From assembly GCA_022483015.1 (NCBI GenBank), contig JAKVOB010000001.1, positions 1,016,902 through 1,080,901 on the forward strand: DNA of 64,000 bases, in the 5' to 3' direction. Positions within the stretch are counted from its first letter, which is position 1; each line of letters opens with the position of its first letter. The notes under the pieces are model-generated. The model was not told the origin of the DNA. It saw only the letters and a list, made by a program, of their open reading frames with translations, and searched no databases. The stretch is from Atopobiaceae bacterium (GTDB lineage: Bacteria; Actinomycetota; Coriobacteriia; Coriobacteriales; Atopobiaceae). Made by a program: the position numbers and the translations under genes. This document shows positions 16,745 to 25,659 of this stretch, piece after piece.

Positions 16745-19654
16745 ATGGCCCGGGTCTTTCTTGGCAAGTCAGGTTCCTTCGAGGACGTGACGGCGCTTGC
16801 GGATGTCGAAGGCCCATCCGAGCGCGGTCTCTACTCAGTACGGTTCCTGAGCGCTCCCGAGAAGGTCTACCAGTATGGTGCCAAGCGGGTGGCCCTTGCC
16901 TCCGAGGTCTCGGTGTCATTCGATATGGGGGACCTTGTCTATGTGGACGGGACCCTCTTGGGCCATCCCACGAGTGTCACCCGGCTTGAGTCGGACAACC
17001 CCCTGTTCGGTACCCGCCTGGCCATCTCGTGGGACGATTCCCATGGCTTGCACCGCACGGGGACCTTCTTGGCAGGCACGGCCACGTTCGCAAGGCCTGC
17101 CGGGGCAAGCTCACTCTTCCGATATCTCGCTGAGGTCGCCAAGGCCACGCGGTCTGATGCGGGAGACCCTCTTGTGCGGGACTACCTTGTCAGGCAGTTC
17201 GAGGGGCTCGAGGGGGAGCGCCTTGCGACGACCGCGGCCGGACCACTTGCCGACCCCAAGGAACCCTGTGCCCTCATGGCGGAGGGTGTCGCGACGATCT
17301 ATCCGTTCGGGTCGAACCTGAGTCAGATGACTGCGGTCGACGCGGCGCTTTCCAGTCGTCTCTCGCTCATACAGGGACCTCCCGGTACCGGGAAGACCCA
17401 GACGATCCTGAACATCATCGCCAACCTGGTCCTACGCGGACGGTCGGTCCTGGTGGTGTCACCTAACAACGAGGCGACGCGCAACGTGTCCGACAAGCTC
17501 GAGGCGGCGAGGTTCGGCTTTATCGTCGCAGAGCTTGGAAGGCGCGAGAATCGAGATGCCTTCGTGACATCCCAGGAAGATGAGAAGTGCTACCCGGACG
17601 ATCTCAAGAGCTGGAGGCTCTCGGACTCGGAGCGAGAGGCCACCATCAATGAGGTGACCTCGAATCGGGACGTCCTCAAGGAACTCTACGAGAGGCGGCG
17701 CTCCCTCGCCAGCGATCGCGAGAGGCTGAGGGCCTTCGAGTTGGAATACGCTCACTTTGTCAAGACGGACCGGGTGGAACCGATCGCCGCGAGGTCGCGT
17801 TCGACGCCCGAGCACCTCTCTATCGTTCGCGACCAGGTCCGCTTCCTTTCCGATACGGCATCGTCGATGCCGCTCATGGACCGTGTGAGGGACGTCTTCC
17901 TCTGGGGTATCGGCAGATGGCATGACTTCGACGAGATGACGGTGGCCACAGAGGCCCGTCTTGACCGGGGGATCCTCGAGCGTGATCTGGACCTTGCCAG
18001 GTCGGAGGTCGCCAAGGCCGAGGAGGTACTCGCATCGCATGAAGAGGAGGACCTCGAAGGCTTGGTCCGCGAGAGGTCGATGGCATTGCTCCGCGACGCG
18101 CTCTTCCGGCGCTATCGGAGGTCCTCTGGCCATCGGCGGCGCACCTTCGACAACCCGTGGAAGGACCCGATGGACTTCCGCGACGAATACCCCGTCATCA
18201 CAGCCACGACGAACTCCGCCCGTGCGCAGATGGGGAAGGGCGGAGTCCCCTTTGACTATGTCATCATCGACGAGAGCTCCCAGGCGGACCTGGTAACGGG
18301 TTTCCTCGCCTTGTCGTCTGCGCGGAACGCCGTGGTGGTGGGTGACACGCACCAGCTCCCGTGTGTCATATCCCAAAGGGACAGGGAGAGGGCGCGGCCC
18401 TGCTTCGAGAGCACCGGCCTCGCGGAACGTTACGACTTCACGAGGCATAGCCTCCTCGACTGTCTGGACGAGTGTGTGAGGACGGCAGGCCTTCAAGCTC
18501 CGATGACATTGTTGAGAGAGCACTATCGGTGCGACCCTGACATCATCGGCTTCTGCAACCAGCAGTTCTATGACGGCGAGCTGATTGTGATGACCAAGGC
18601 AGGGAACCCGTCCCGACCTGCTCTCTCGTGCGACCTCAGTCCCGACGCGAACCTCGATCGGAAGGCGACGTTCAACAAGGTCCAGGCGGAGATGTTCGCG
18701 CGGGATGTCCTCCCATCCCTTCTCGAACGCTATGACGCGAGCGACATCGGTGTGGTGACGCCGTACCGCAAGCAGGCCGATGGGATGAGGTCGGGGCTGC
18801 CTCTCGGCGTGGAGGTGGATACCGTCCATAAGTTCCAAGGGAGGGAGAAGGACGCCATAACCCTTGTCACACGCTCGAATGACATCAACGGTTTCATTGA
18901 CAGCCCGAATCTCCTGAACGTCGCTGTCTCGCGGGCGAAGGGCTCCTTCTGCCTCATCGCCTCACCATGTGTGGTCACCGGGTCGAGCAACCTCGCGGAC
19001 TTGAGGCGCTACATCGAGTACCACGCCGGGAAGGTCACACAGACCAAGGTGCGTCCTGCGTTCCCCCTGCTCTATCCTGCTCAGGCCGAGGGGCGGAAGG
19101 CCTTCGTCCTCAGACGTGGATATGACGAGACGGAAGAGTACTCCGAGATACAGGCAGAGGAGTACGTCAAGCTCGTGCTCGAGGAAATGGGGGTGACCTC
19201 GCAGATCGGCTATAGGCGGAACTATCCGCTGGCCTTGCTCTTCGAGGAGATGGGCCGGTTCGACGATGACGAGCGGCGGTTCATCCGGACCTCTGCCCAT
19301 GCCGACTTCGTGCTCTTCCGCACAGTCAATCGCAGCCCCATACTCGAGATCGAGGTGAACGGCTCCCAGCACCTGACGGACCCCAGGCAGAGGAGACGGG
19401 ATGCAATCAAGCGTTCCATCCTCGAGAAGGCCATGCTTCCGCAGGTGGTCTTCGAGACGAACGACGAGCGGGAGCAGGACCTTGGCATGCTCCAGAGGGC
19501 GCTCGAGGCCGCGCTTGGCTTCAAGGGTGATGCAGTGACACCGATGGGACCAGGTCATGCATCCGTCTCGGTCGCCGTGTCCACGCCTGAGATGCCTTTC
19601 GCTGACGGGCAGGATTCCCAGGCCACCAGCCTCCCTGGGCCTTCCGCTCGATGA
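16745..19654 (+). CDS. Superfamily 1 DNA/RNA helicase with C-terminal DUF2726-like nuclease domain
   Basis: A 969-residue protein. An N-terminal beta-rich region (1-150) precedes the helicase core: Walker A GPPGTGKT (211-218), a coiled insertion (about 310-470), Walker B DESSQ (Asp509), motif III GDTHQLP, and the C-terminal motor lobe with VDTVHKFQGREKDAITLVT and NVAVSRAK. This is the UPF1/AAA_11-AAA_12 type. Residues about 795-930 resemble DUF2726, a PD-(D/E)xK-like fold, with HADFVLF followed by ILEIEVNGSQH supplying possible acidic residues. ATG 16745 has GGAAGGG upstream; an earlier ATG at 16712 does not. It is a single gene with no partner. Solitary helicase-nuclease proteins of this kind occur in genomic islands and defence loci, but no defence partner is visible. 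Confidence 0.85.
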   Translation: MARVFLGKSGSFEDVTALADVEGPSERGLYSVRFLSAPEKVYQYGAKRVALASEVSVSFDMGDLVYVDGTLLGHPTSVTRLESDNPLFGTRLAISWDDSHGLHRTGTFLAGTATFARPAGASSLFRYLAEVAKATRSDAGDPLVRDYLVRQFEGLEGERLATTAAGPLADPKEPCALMAEGVATIYPFGSNLSQMTAVDAALSSRLSLIQGPPGTGKTQTILNIIANLVLRGRSVLVVSPNNEATRNVSDKLEAARFGFIVAELGRRENRDAFVTSQEDEKCYPDDLKSWRLSDSEREATINEVTSNRDVLKELYERRRSLASDRERLRAFELEYAHFVKTDRVEPIAARSRSTPEHLSIVRDQVRFLSDTASSMPLMDRVRDVFLWGIGRWHDFDEMTVATEARLDRGILERDLDLARSEVAKAEEVLASHEEEDLEGLVRERSMALLRDALFRRYRRSSGHRRRTFDNPWKDPMDFRDEYPVITATTNSARAQMGKGGVPFDYVIIDESSQADLVTGFLALSSARNAVVVGDTHQLPCVISQRDRERARPCFESTGLAERYDFTRHSLLDCLDECVRTAGLQAPMTLLREHYRCDPDIIGFCNQQFYDGELIVMTKAGNPSRPALSCDLSPDANLDRKATFNKVQAEMFARDVLPSLLERYDASDIGVVTPYRKQADGMRSGLPLGVEVDTVHKFQGREKDAITLVTRSNDINGFIDSPNLLNVAVSRAKGSFCLIASPCVVTGSSNLADLRRYIEYHAGKVTQTKVRPAFPLLYPAQAEGRKAFVLRRGYDETEEYSEIQAEEYVKLVLEEMGVTSQIGYRRNYPLALLFEEMGRFDDDERRFIRTSAHADFVLFRTVNRSPILEIEVNGSQHLTDPRQRRRDAIKRSILEKAMLPQVVFETNDEREQDLGMLQRALEAALGFKGDAVTPMGPGHASVSVAVSTPEMPFADGQDSQATSLPGPSAR

Positions 19655-19955
19655 GCCAGTACGTCATACCGCCCAGGAGGTAGGCGAGAAGGTCCCACGG
19701 GTCGCTTATACTGTGGGCTATGAGGAGCGGGACCACGTACTCCCATACCAGGCCGCATCCCAGGATGTAGGCGCCGCATGTGAGCGGCCGAACGATCCTG
19801 TGGCTCGGTCTGACGCCATCGAACAGCAGGTTGGTGTAGGCCAGGAAGGCCACGCCTGCGAGGTAGTCGTTGGCATGGCCGCTCATGAGCCACCCTGCGG
19901 CGGTGCCGGCAAGGGCAGCCTTGAGCACGACGTTGTTGGCCAGGTAGGCACCCAT
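19521..19955 (-). CDS. Small integral membrane protein, family unknown
   Basis: A frame of at least 144 residues from ATG 19955, overlapping the 3-prime end of the helicase by 134 bp. Four hydrophobic helices are visible, with SGHANDYLAGVAFLAYTNLL and ISDPWDLLAYLLGG as recognisable conserved-looking motifs. The acidic-Asp-before-helix pattern resembles VanZ-like or lipid-facing membrane proteins, but I cannot name the family. The start is uncertain: an alternative ATG at 20060 with a GGGAGGGG site would add an Arg-rich N-terminus overlapping the 31-residue gene. The Lys/Arg-rich tail may be partly translated helicase antisense and not conserved. Confidence 0.55.
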   Translation of the reverse strand: MGAYLANNVVLKAALAGTAAGWLMSGHANDYLAGVAFLAYTNLLFDGVRPSHRIVRPLTCGAYILGCGLVWEYVVPLLIAHSISDPWDLLAYLLGGMTYWLIERKAQGGWWPGNPARQRKASQAWTRRPRRMHDLVPSVSLHHP

Positions 19956-19996
19956 CGCACCTGCCAGGACGAGAAGGTCGCGTCGGCCGCACCTGC

Positions 19997-20092
19997 CTAG
20001 CCGAGCGCGCCAAAGAGCCAGAGCCCGAGGGCGATGCCGAACCCGATGATGAGTATCCATGAGCAGCATCCCCTCCCGCCTGCGTCAGCCAT
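19997..20092 (-). CDS. 31-residue single-pass membrane peptide
   Basis: A tiny gene, MADAGGRGCCSWILIIGFG... ending in LFGALG, led by an ideal AAGGAGG ribosome site six bases from ATG 20092. It is one hydrophobic helix with two adjacent Cys at its cytoplasmic edge. It lies just upstream of, and in another frame to, the membrane protein ending at 19521, suggesting translational coupling. Function unknown. It is supported only by the ribosome site and hydrophobic character. Confidence 0.5.
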   Translation of the reverse strand: MADAGGRGCCSWILIIGFGIALGLWLFGALG

Positions 20093-20277
20093 GAGGACCT
20101 CCTTGCCTGAGTCACCGACACCCATCGCGCGGGACAAGCCTAGTCGGGGCCTCGGACACAAATGCCGCATCGTCTGCCGTCGGGCGGGCGAGAGGGCACG
20201 TCTGCGTGCCCGTTGCGTAGAAACCGTCCCTGTGACGTCCCAAGCGGATAGACTCCCTTCTAAGGACATTCTTCCGC

Positions 20278-21240
20278 GTGTCTAACCGCTTGGGGGCCAG
20301 CATGGACGGCACCGATGCAGACAGGACCCCGAGGGGCCCCACGCCTGCCGAGCTCAAGGAGAAGTACGGCCTCTCCCGCCAGGAGCTCCAGAGGGTCATC
20401 GAGTCCATCCCTGCGAACGTCTTCTTCAAGGACACGCAGGGCCGCTACCTCATCGCGAGCCATACCTGCCAGATGATCAGTGGTGGGGACGAGGGCTTCA
20501 CCCTCGTCGGCAAGACAGACCTGGACATCCAGCCAGACCACGAGCTCGGCCAGCGCTATCTCGACGAGGACCTCGAGGTGGCGGCGACGGGCAGGAGGTT
20601 CTCATATACCCAGGAGATGGTCTTCGAGGGCGAGAGCTACTACTACGAGATCAGCAAGAGCCCCGTCTATGACGATGACGGTCGGATCATCGGCGTGACG
20701 GGCTTCGTGAACGACGTGACCAAGGCCACGCGTCTGGGGAAGGAGCTCTACGAATACAGCGTCACCGACAGCATGACCCAGGCATACAACCGCTCCTACT
20801 ACGAGCGGCATCCCCAGGAGTTCGCCCCGGCCGACCTGCCCGTGTCGGTCGTGATGGCAGACTGCGACAACCTCAAGTACCTCAACGACACCTTCGGTCA
20901 TGACCAGGGGGACTACCTGATCACGAGCACCGTCGCCAACATCCGTCGGCATACCGGGAGGTCGGCCGAGATCATCCGCATGGGTGGCGACGAGTTCCTG
21001 ATGCTCATCCCCGCCTGCGACGAGGCACGGTGCCGGTCGCTGCTCGCGGCCATCAAGGCCGACGAGGCCCGCGTCCACGTCCAGGACACGACGCTCTCCA
21101 CCTCGTATGGCTACGTGGTGGTGGATGACGCCGCCATCTCGCTCGAGGATGCCGTGCGACTGGCCGACCGGTCGATGTACGAGGACAAGCGCCGGCGAGC
21201 CCAGCAGCATCTCTTCAAGGACCTGCGCGACGGGATCTGA
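20278..21240 (+). CDS. PAS-GGDEF diguanylate cyclase
   Basis: A 320-residue cytoplasmic protein: a PAS domain at about 35-150 (ESIPANVFFKDTQGRYL, then GVTGFVNDVTKATRL) and a GGDEF domain at about 160-310. The catalytic signature MGGDEF is intact and the nucleotide-binding DNLKYLNDTFGHDQGD segment is present, so it should make cyclic di-GMP. The product-inhibition RxxD site is altered to RSAE, so feedback control may be lost. No membrane segment. The start is GTG 20278, or ATG 20302, which has a GGGGG tract ahead of it; both lie before the PAS domain. It stands alone; no EAL or PilZ protein is in the window. Confidence 0.9.
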   Translation: MSNRLGASMDGTDADRTPRGPTPAELKEKYGLSRQELQRVIESIPANVFFKDTQGRYLIASHTCQMISGGDEGFTLVGKTDLDIQPDHELGQRYLDEDLEVAATGRRFSYTQEMVFEGESYYYEISKSPVYDDDGRIIGVTGFVNDVTKATRLGKELYEYSVTDSMTQAYNRSYYERHPQEFAPADLPVSVVMADCDNLKYLNDTFGHDQGDYLITSTVANIRRHTGRSAEIIRMGGDEFLMLIPACDEARCRSLLAAIKADEARVHVQDTTLSTSYGYVVVDDAAISLEDAVRLADRSMYEDKRRRAQQHLFKDLRDGI

Positions 21241-21343
21241 GGCATCGGGAGGGCGGACGGCCATCGTCTGTGCCTCCCCGTCGCCCGTCCCTTGCCGTAT
21301 CCTCGAGGGGACGCGTCATGCCCCGTCGAGCAGGAGGCCCGAG

Positions 21344-22267
21344 TTGACCCTACAGCAGCTGCGCTATGTGGCGAGCATCGTCGAGGCAGGCTCCTTCAAC
21401 GAGGCCGCGCGCAACCTCTACGTGGCTCAGCCCACCCTCTCGGGTGCCATCAAGGAGCTCGAGCGCGAGCTGGGAATCCACATCTTCAACCGCACCTCTC
21501 GCGGTGCGACGCTCACTGACGAGGGCGCGGAGTTCCTCTCGTACGCACGGCAGGTGCTGGAGCAGGCCGACCTTCTGGAGCGCCATTACCTGGGGACCCC
21601 TCCGCAACCGCAGCTCTGTGCCATCTCGACCCAGCACTATGCCTTCGCCGTCGAGGCCTTCGTGGCGCTCATACGCGAGACGGGCGCCGACCGCTACAAG
21701 TTCACCCTGCGCGAGACGCGCACGCATGACATCATCGAGGACGTGGCATCCCTCAGGAGCGAGGCGGGGATCCTGTTCGAGAACGACTTCAACCGTTCGG
21801 TGCTCAGGCAGTGCATGGACGAGCACCACCTGGAGTTCCATCCGCTCTTCGAGGCCGAGCCCCACGTGTTCCTATCGCATGAGCATCCCCTGGCCGACCG
21901 CGACTCGATCCGCCTGCCCGACCTCGACCCCTATCCCCGCCTTGCCTACGAGCAGGGCGACGACAACTCCTTCTTCTTCTCGGAGGAGATCCTGAGCACG
22001 GTCGAGCATGCCAGGAGCATCTACGTGAGCGACCGGGCGACCCTGTTCAACCTGCTCATCGGCCTGAACGGCTATACCCTGTGCACCGGCGTGCTCAACA
22101 GCGACCTCAACGGCGACGACATCGTGGCCGTGCCGCTCGTGAGCGATGAGCGGATGCTGCTGGGATATGTCACCAACCGCCGTGCCTCGCTGAGCGCCAT
22201 GGCGCAGCGCTACCTTGCCAAGCTCAGGGAGATCCTGTCGGCTGACGGCTTCGAGCTGCTGTCATAG
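21344..22267 (+). CDS. LysR-family regulator, probable methionine-gene regulator
   Basis: A 307-residue LysR regulator. Residues 1-60 are the winged helix-turn-helix (LRYVASIVEAGSFNEAARNL, then PTLSGAIKELERELGIHIFN), and the rest is the two-lobe effector domain. TTG at 21344 is the start, with GCAGGAGG six bases upstream; the codon follows directly into the conserved TLQQLRYV. It ends 70 bp from the convergent metF, in a cluster with metE-metF. LysR proteins such as MetR commonly control these genes, so control of the metE promoter near 25.55 kb is a reasonable inference, not shown. Effector (homocysteine, O-acetylserine or other) unknown. Confidence 0.88.
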   Translation: MTLQQLRYVASIVEAGSFNEAARNLYVAQPTLSGAIKELERELGIHIFNRTSRGATLTDEGAEFLSYARQVLEQADLLERHYLGTPPQPQLCAISTQHYAFAVEAFVALIRETGADRYKFTLRETRTHDIIEDVASLRSEAGILFENDFNRSVLRQCMDEHHLEFHPLFEAEPHVFLSHEHPLADRDSIRLPDLDPYPRLAYEQGDDNSFFFSEEILSTVEHARSIYVSDRATLFNLLIGLNGYTLCTGVLNSDLNGDDIVAVPLVSDERMLLGYVTNRRASLSAMAQRYLAKLREILSADGFELLS

Positions 22268-22337
22268 CGGACAGGCGAGAGGAACGTGGCGGGCGGGCAG
22301 CCGCATAGGCACCTGCCCACCACGGGCGCTGCTCCGC

Positions 22338-23207
22338 TCAGGCCGCGACGATGTCGGACGCGGTTCGGTCATGCCCGAACAGGGATGCCGTCGCCTCGGT
22401 GATGCGTCGCGCCACCTCGGGGTCGTTCATCGTGTAGAGGTGCACGCCGTCGACCCCATGCGACACCAGGTCGACAATCTGGTCCACGGCATAGGCGATG
22501 CCGGCGTCGCGCATGGCGACGTCGTCTGAGCCGTAGCGGTCCATCATCGTCCGAAACTTCTCGGGCAGCTCTGCGTCGCACAGCCGCACCATCCGCCTGA
22601 TCTGACGCTCGTTGACCACGGGCATGATGCCCGCCTCGATGGGCACCGTGATCCCGGCGCTGCGCGCGCGTGCCAGGAACTGGTAGAAGCTGGCATTGTC
22701 GAGGAAGAGCTGCGAGATGAGGTGGTTGGCCCCCGCATCGACCTTCTCCTTGAGATGGGCGAGGTCCGCATCCATGCTCGTGGCCTCGGGGTGCCGCTCG
22801 GGATAGCATGCCGCGAGGACCTCGAAGCCCTGGTCTGCCAGGAACCCGACCAGGTCGGCCGCGTGGGCGAAGTCCCCTGCAGGGACCCTCCCCTCCACCG
22901 TGTCGCCCCTGAGGGCGAGGACCCGGCTGACGCCCGCCTCCTTGAGCCCGTGCGCGATGCCCGACGCCTCGTCCCTGGTGAGGTAGAGGCAGGTGAGGTG
23001 GGCCACGGCTGGGATATGGTAGCGGTCCTGGATGTCCGACGAGATTCGTGTCGTCAGGGAGTCTGATCCCGCCCCTGCGGCACCGTAGGTGACGCTGATG
23101 AAGTCGGGGTGCAGCCCCTCGAGGCCGTCGAGCGTGCGATAGATGGTGCCGAGGGGGGCATTGCGCCGAGGGGGGAAGACCTCGAACGACCAGAGGGGTG
23201 CGCTCAT
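22338..23207 (-). CDS. metF: 5,10-methylenetetrahydrofolate reductase (first copy)
   Basis: A 289-residue (beta-alpha)8 flavoprotein that reduces methylene-THF to methyl-THF, the methyl donor for methionine. It begins WSFEVFPPR, with the catalytic Glu of the MetF family, and includes VTYGAAG, LALRGDT, and YPERHPEA folate/FAD segments, plus [12 protein letters not shown]. The start overlaps the end of metE by four bases (ATGA), so the two are translated together. It is only moderately similar to the second copy at 44837-45706 and so is not a recent duplicate. It serves the B12-independent enzyme MetE in the same operon. Confidence 0.95.
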   Translation of the reverse strand: MSAPLWSFEVFPPRRNAPLGTIYRTLDGLEGLHPDFISVTYGAAGAGSDSLTTRISSDIQDRYHIPAVAHLTCLYLTRDEASGIAHGLKEAGVSRVLALRGDTVEGRVPAGDFAHAADLVGFLADQGFEVLAACYPERHPEATSMDADLAHLKEKVDAGANHLISQLFLDNASFYQFLARARSAGITVPIEAGIMPVVNERQIRRMVRLCDAELPEKFRTMMDRYGSDDVAMRDAGIAYAVDQIVDLVSHGVDGVHLYTMNDPEVARRITEATASLFGHDRTASDIVAA

Positions 23208-25489
23208 GCTCCCAGCCCCTGCCTGACCTCGTGCGCGGCGGCGACGAGGTTCCTGAGCGACGGCTCGGTCTCGGCGGCCCCACGTGTCTTGAGGCCGCAG
23301 TCGGGGTTGACCCAGAGCTTGGCCGGATCGATCCTCTTGAGCATCGCCTCGAGGGCGGCCACGATCTCGTCGGTCGAGGGGACGCGTGGGGAGTGGATGT
23401 CATAGACGCCAGGCCCCACCTGCGTCTGGAAGTGCTCGCGGGCCAGGTCGTCCAGGATCTCGAGGTTCGAGCGGGAGGCCTCGAACGAGATCACGTCGGC
23501 ATCCATGGCGTCGATGTCGCCGATGATGTCGCCGAACTCGCTGTAGCACATGTGCGTGTGGAGCTGCGTGCCGGCGGCGAGGCCGCTCCCCACCAGGCGG
23601 AAGGCGGGGATCGCCCAGTCGAGGTAGCCCTTGTGCCAGTCGGCCTTGCGCAGGGGGAGCTTCTCGCGCAGGGCGGCCTCGTCGACCTGGATCACACGGA
23701 TGCCATGGGCCTCGAGGTCGAGCGCCTCGTCTCGGATGGCGAGGCCGATCTGGAGGGCCTGCTCGCGCCGGCTCACGTCCTCGCGGGGGAACGACCAGTT
23801 GAGGATCGTGACCGGTCCGGTGAGCATGCCCTTGACCGGCTTGTCGGTGAGGCTCTGGGCATAGGCCGACCAACCCACCGTGATGGGCCGTGCGCGGGAG
23901 ACGTCGCCCCAGATGATGGGGGGCTTCACGCAACGGGTGCCGTACGACTGGACCCAGGCGGCATCGGTGAAGACGAACCCGTTGAGGTTGTCGCCGAAGT
24001 ACTCGACCATGTCGTTCCTCTCGTACTCGCCATGCACGAGCACGTCGAGCCCGACCTCCTCCTGGAGCCTGATGCACGAGGCGATCTGCCCCTTGAGGAA
24101 GGCCTCGTATCCGGCATCGTCGAGCTCGCCCTTGTTGTGGCGGGCGCGCGCCGACTTGACCTCGGCCGTCTGGGGGAACGACCCGATGGTGGTGGTGGGC
24201 AGGAGGGGGAGTCCCAGCTCGTCCCTCTGGATGTCGGCTCGCTCGGGGCGGGTCGGCGTGCGCGTGAAGTCCGCGTCGACAAGGGTCGCGACCCGCGAGC
24301 GCACGGCCTCGTCGGCGCCTGGTCGTGCCTCCGAGAAGAGCCGGTCGTTGGCGGCCAGCGCCGCGTCAGCGTCGCGGCCCTGCTGCGTGAGGTCGGCAAG
24401 CCGTCCGAGAAGGGCGAGCTCGTCGAGCTTCTCGTCGGCAAAGGCGAGGTGTTCGGTGACGTGGGCGGGAAGGCCCTTCTCGGCGTCGACGGAGTAGGGC
24501 ACATGGAGCAGCGAGCACGCCGTGGACAGGACGATGGGGGCATTCGTCGCCGCGGCCAGCCCGTCGATGGTCGCGAGCGTCGTGCGCAGGTGATTGCGCC
24601 AGATGTTGCGTCCGCTCACCACACCCGCGAAGAGGGTGGTGCCCTCGGGCAGGGGATGCTGTCGGACGAGCTCGCATGCTTGCTCGCCCTCGACGAGGTC
24701 TATGCCGATGCCGTCGAATCCCAGGGAGCATATGTCCTGGAAGCAGTCGCGGGTGTCGCCGAAGTAGGTCTGCAACAGGACCTTGGCGTCCCCCTTGGCC
24801 GACAGGACCTGGCGGTAGAGGCTGGAGACCAGCGTGACGTCCTCGCCTGTGAGGTCGCCCACCAGCGACGGCTCGTCGAACTGCACCCACTCGGCCCCTG
24901 CCGCGGCGAGGCGCCCGAGCAGGTCGGCATAGGCGGCTGCAGCCTGGTCGGCGAAGTCCGCTGCGGTGCGTCCGTCCTCGTAACGTGCGAGCGTGAGGAA
25001 GGTGTATGGGCCCACGAGCACGGGCTTGGTCCGGATGCCGGCCGCGGCCGCCTCAAGGTATTCGTCGAGGGGCTTCGTCGAGGCGAGGTGCAGGCTAGTG
25101 TCGGCGTCCAGCCGCGGGACGATGTAGTGGTAGTTGGTCGTGAACCACTTCTTCATGGGGCGGGCATGGACGTCTCCCGCCTCCGCCTGGTAGCCACGGG
25201 CCATCGCGAACATCGTGTCGAGGGGGGCAAGGCCGAGCTCACGGTAGCAACGAGGCACGGCATCGAGCATCAGGGAGGTGTCGAGCATGGTGTCATAGAA
25301 GGAGAAGTCGCCCGAGGGGATGAGGTCGATGCCGGCCGTCTGCTGGGTGTTCCAGTGCGTGAGGCGCAGGCTTGCGGCGAGGCCCTCGAGCTCGGCCGCG
25401 TCCATCTCATGACGCCAGTACCGCTGGACCGCGAACTTGAGCTCGCGTCGTGCGCCGATGCGGGGATACCCTACGACCGATGTCTGCAT
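23204..25489 (-). CDS. metE: Cobalamin-independent methionine synthase
   Basis: A 761-residue protein of normal MetE length that moves the methyl group of methyl-THF-polyglutamate to homocysteine. It begins [17 protein letters not shown], the conserved N-terminal signature. The C-terminal half has the zinc ligands in [10 protein letters not shown] (His and Cys) and NPDCGLKTR (Cys), with a conserved [15 protein letters not shown] loop before them. The ATG at 25489 has GAAGGG upstream. It is followed by metF with a four-base overlap. The window also contains the B12-dependent enzyme, so this cell can make methionine with or without cobalamin. Confidence 0.97.
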   Translation of the reverse strand: MQTSVVGYPRIGARRELKFAVQRYWRHEMDAAELEGLAASLRLTHWNTQQTAGIDLIPSGDFSFYDTMLDTSLMLDAVPRCYRELGLAPLDTMFAMARGYQAEAGDVHARPMKKWFTTNYHYIVPRLDADTSLHLASTKPLDEYLEAAAAGIRTKPVLVGPYTFLTLARYEDGRTAADFADQAAAAYADLLGRLAAAGAEWVQFDEPSLVGDLTGEDVTLVSSLYRQVLSAKGDAKVLLQTYFGDTRDCFQDICSLGFDGIGIDLVEGEQACELVRQHPLPEGTTLFAGVVSGRNIWRNHLRTTLATIDGLAAATNAPIVLSTACSLLHVPYSVDAEKGLPAHVTEHLAFADEKLDELALLGRLADLTQQGRDADAALAANDRLFSEARPGADEAVRSRVATLVDADFTRTPTRPERADIQRDELGLPLLPTTTIGSFPQTAEVKSARARHNKGELDDAGYEAFLKGQIASCIRLQEEVGLDVLVHGEYERNDMVEYFGDNLNGFVFTDAAWVQSYGTRCVKPPIIWGDVSRARPITVGWSAYAQSLTDKPVKGMLTGPVTILNWSFPREDVSRREQALQIGLAIRDEALDLEAHGIRVIQVDEAALREKLPLRKADWHKGYLDWAIPAFRLVGSGLAAGTQLHTHMCYSEFGDIIGDIDAMDADVISFEASRSNLEILDDLAREHFQTQVGPGVYDIHSPRVPSTDEIVAALEAMLKRIDPAKLWVNPDCGLKTRGAAETEPSLRNLVAAAHEVRQGLGA

Positions 25490-25546
25490 GCTGACCCTTC
25501 CCGTGGATGAGCGCCCCTCGGGCGTTCGCTTGCAAGGAAGGATAGG

Positions 25547-25612
25547 CGAAATCCTAGTAAATCGGTACTATCTATAATCTATGATATGCGATAGGAATAG
25601 ACTATAGCATGG
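25547..25612. promoter_or_regulatory. AT-rich promoter/operator upstream of metE
   Basis: A 60-bp AT-rich island in GC-rich DNA just upstream of metE contains repeated CTAT/ATAG half-sites, including an inverted CTATC...GATAG pair (25570-25594) and ATAGACTAT. LysR boxes have this dyad character. It is the natural place for the metE promoter and for the neighbouring LysR protein to bind. No SAM or cobalamin riboswitch pattern was recognised here. Confidence 0.5.
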
Positions 25613-25659
25613 GAATCGGGACTCCCGCCACGATGACGGCTGCGTCGCCGTGGCGGCCC

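Noticed and set aside
25490-25659. SAM riboswitch upstream of metE
   Set aside because: The spacer lacks the conserved GGCAACC core; it looks like a dyad-rich operator instead.
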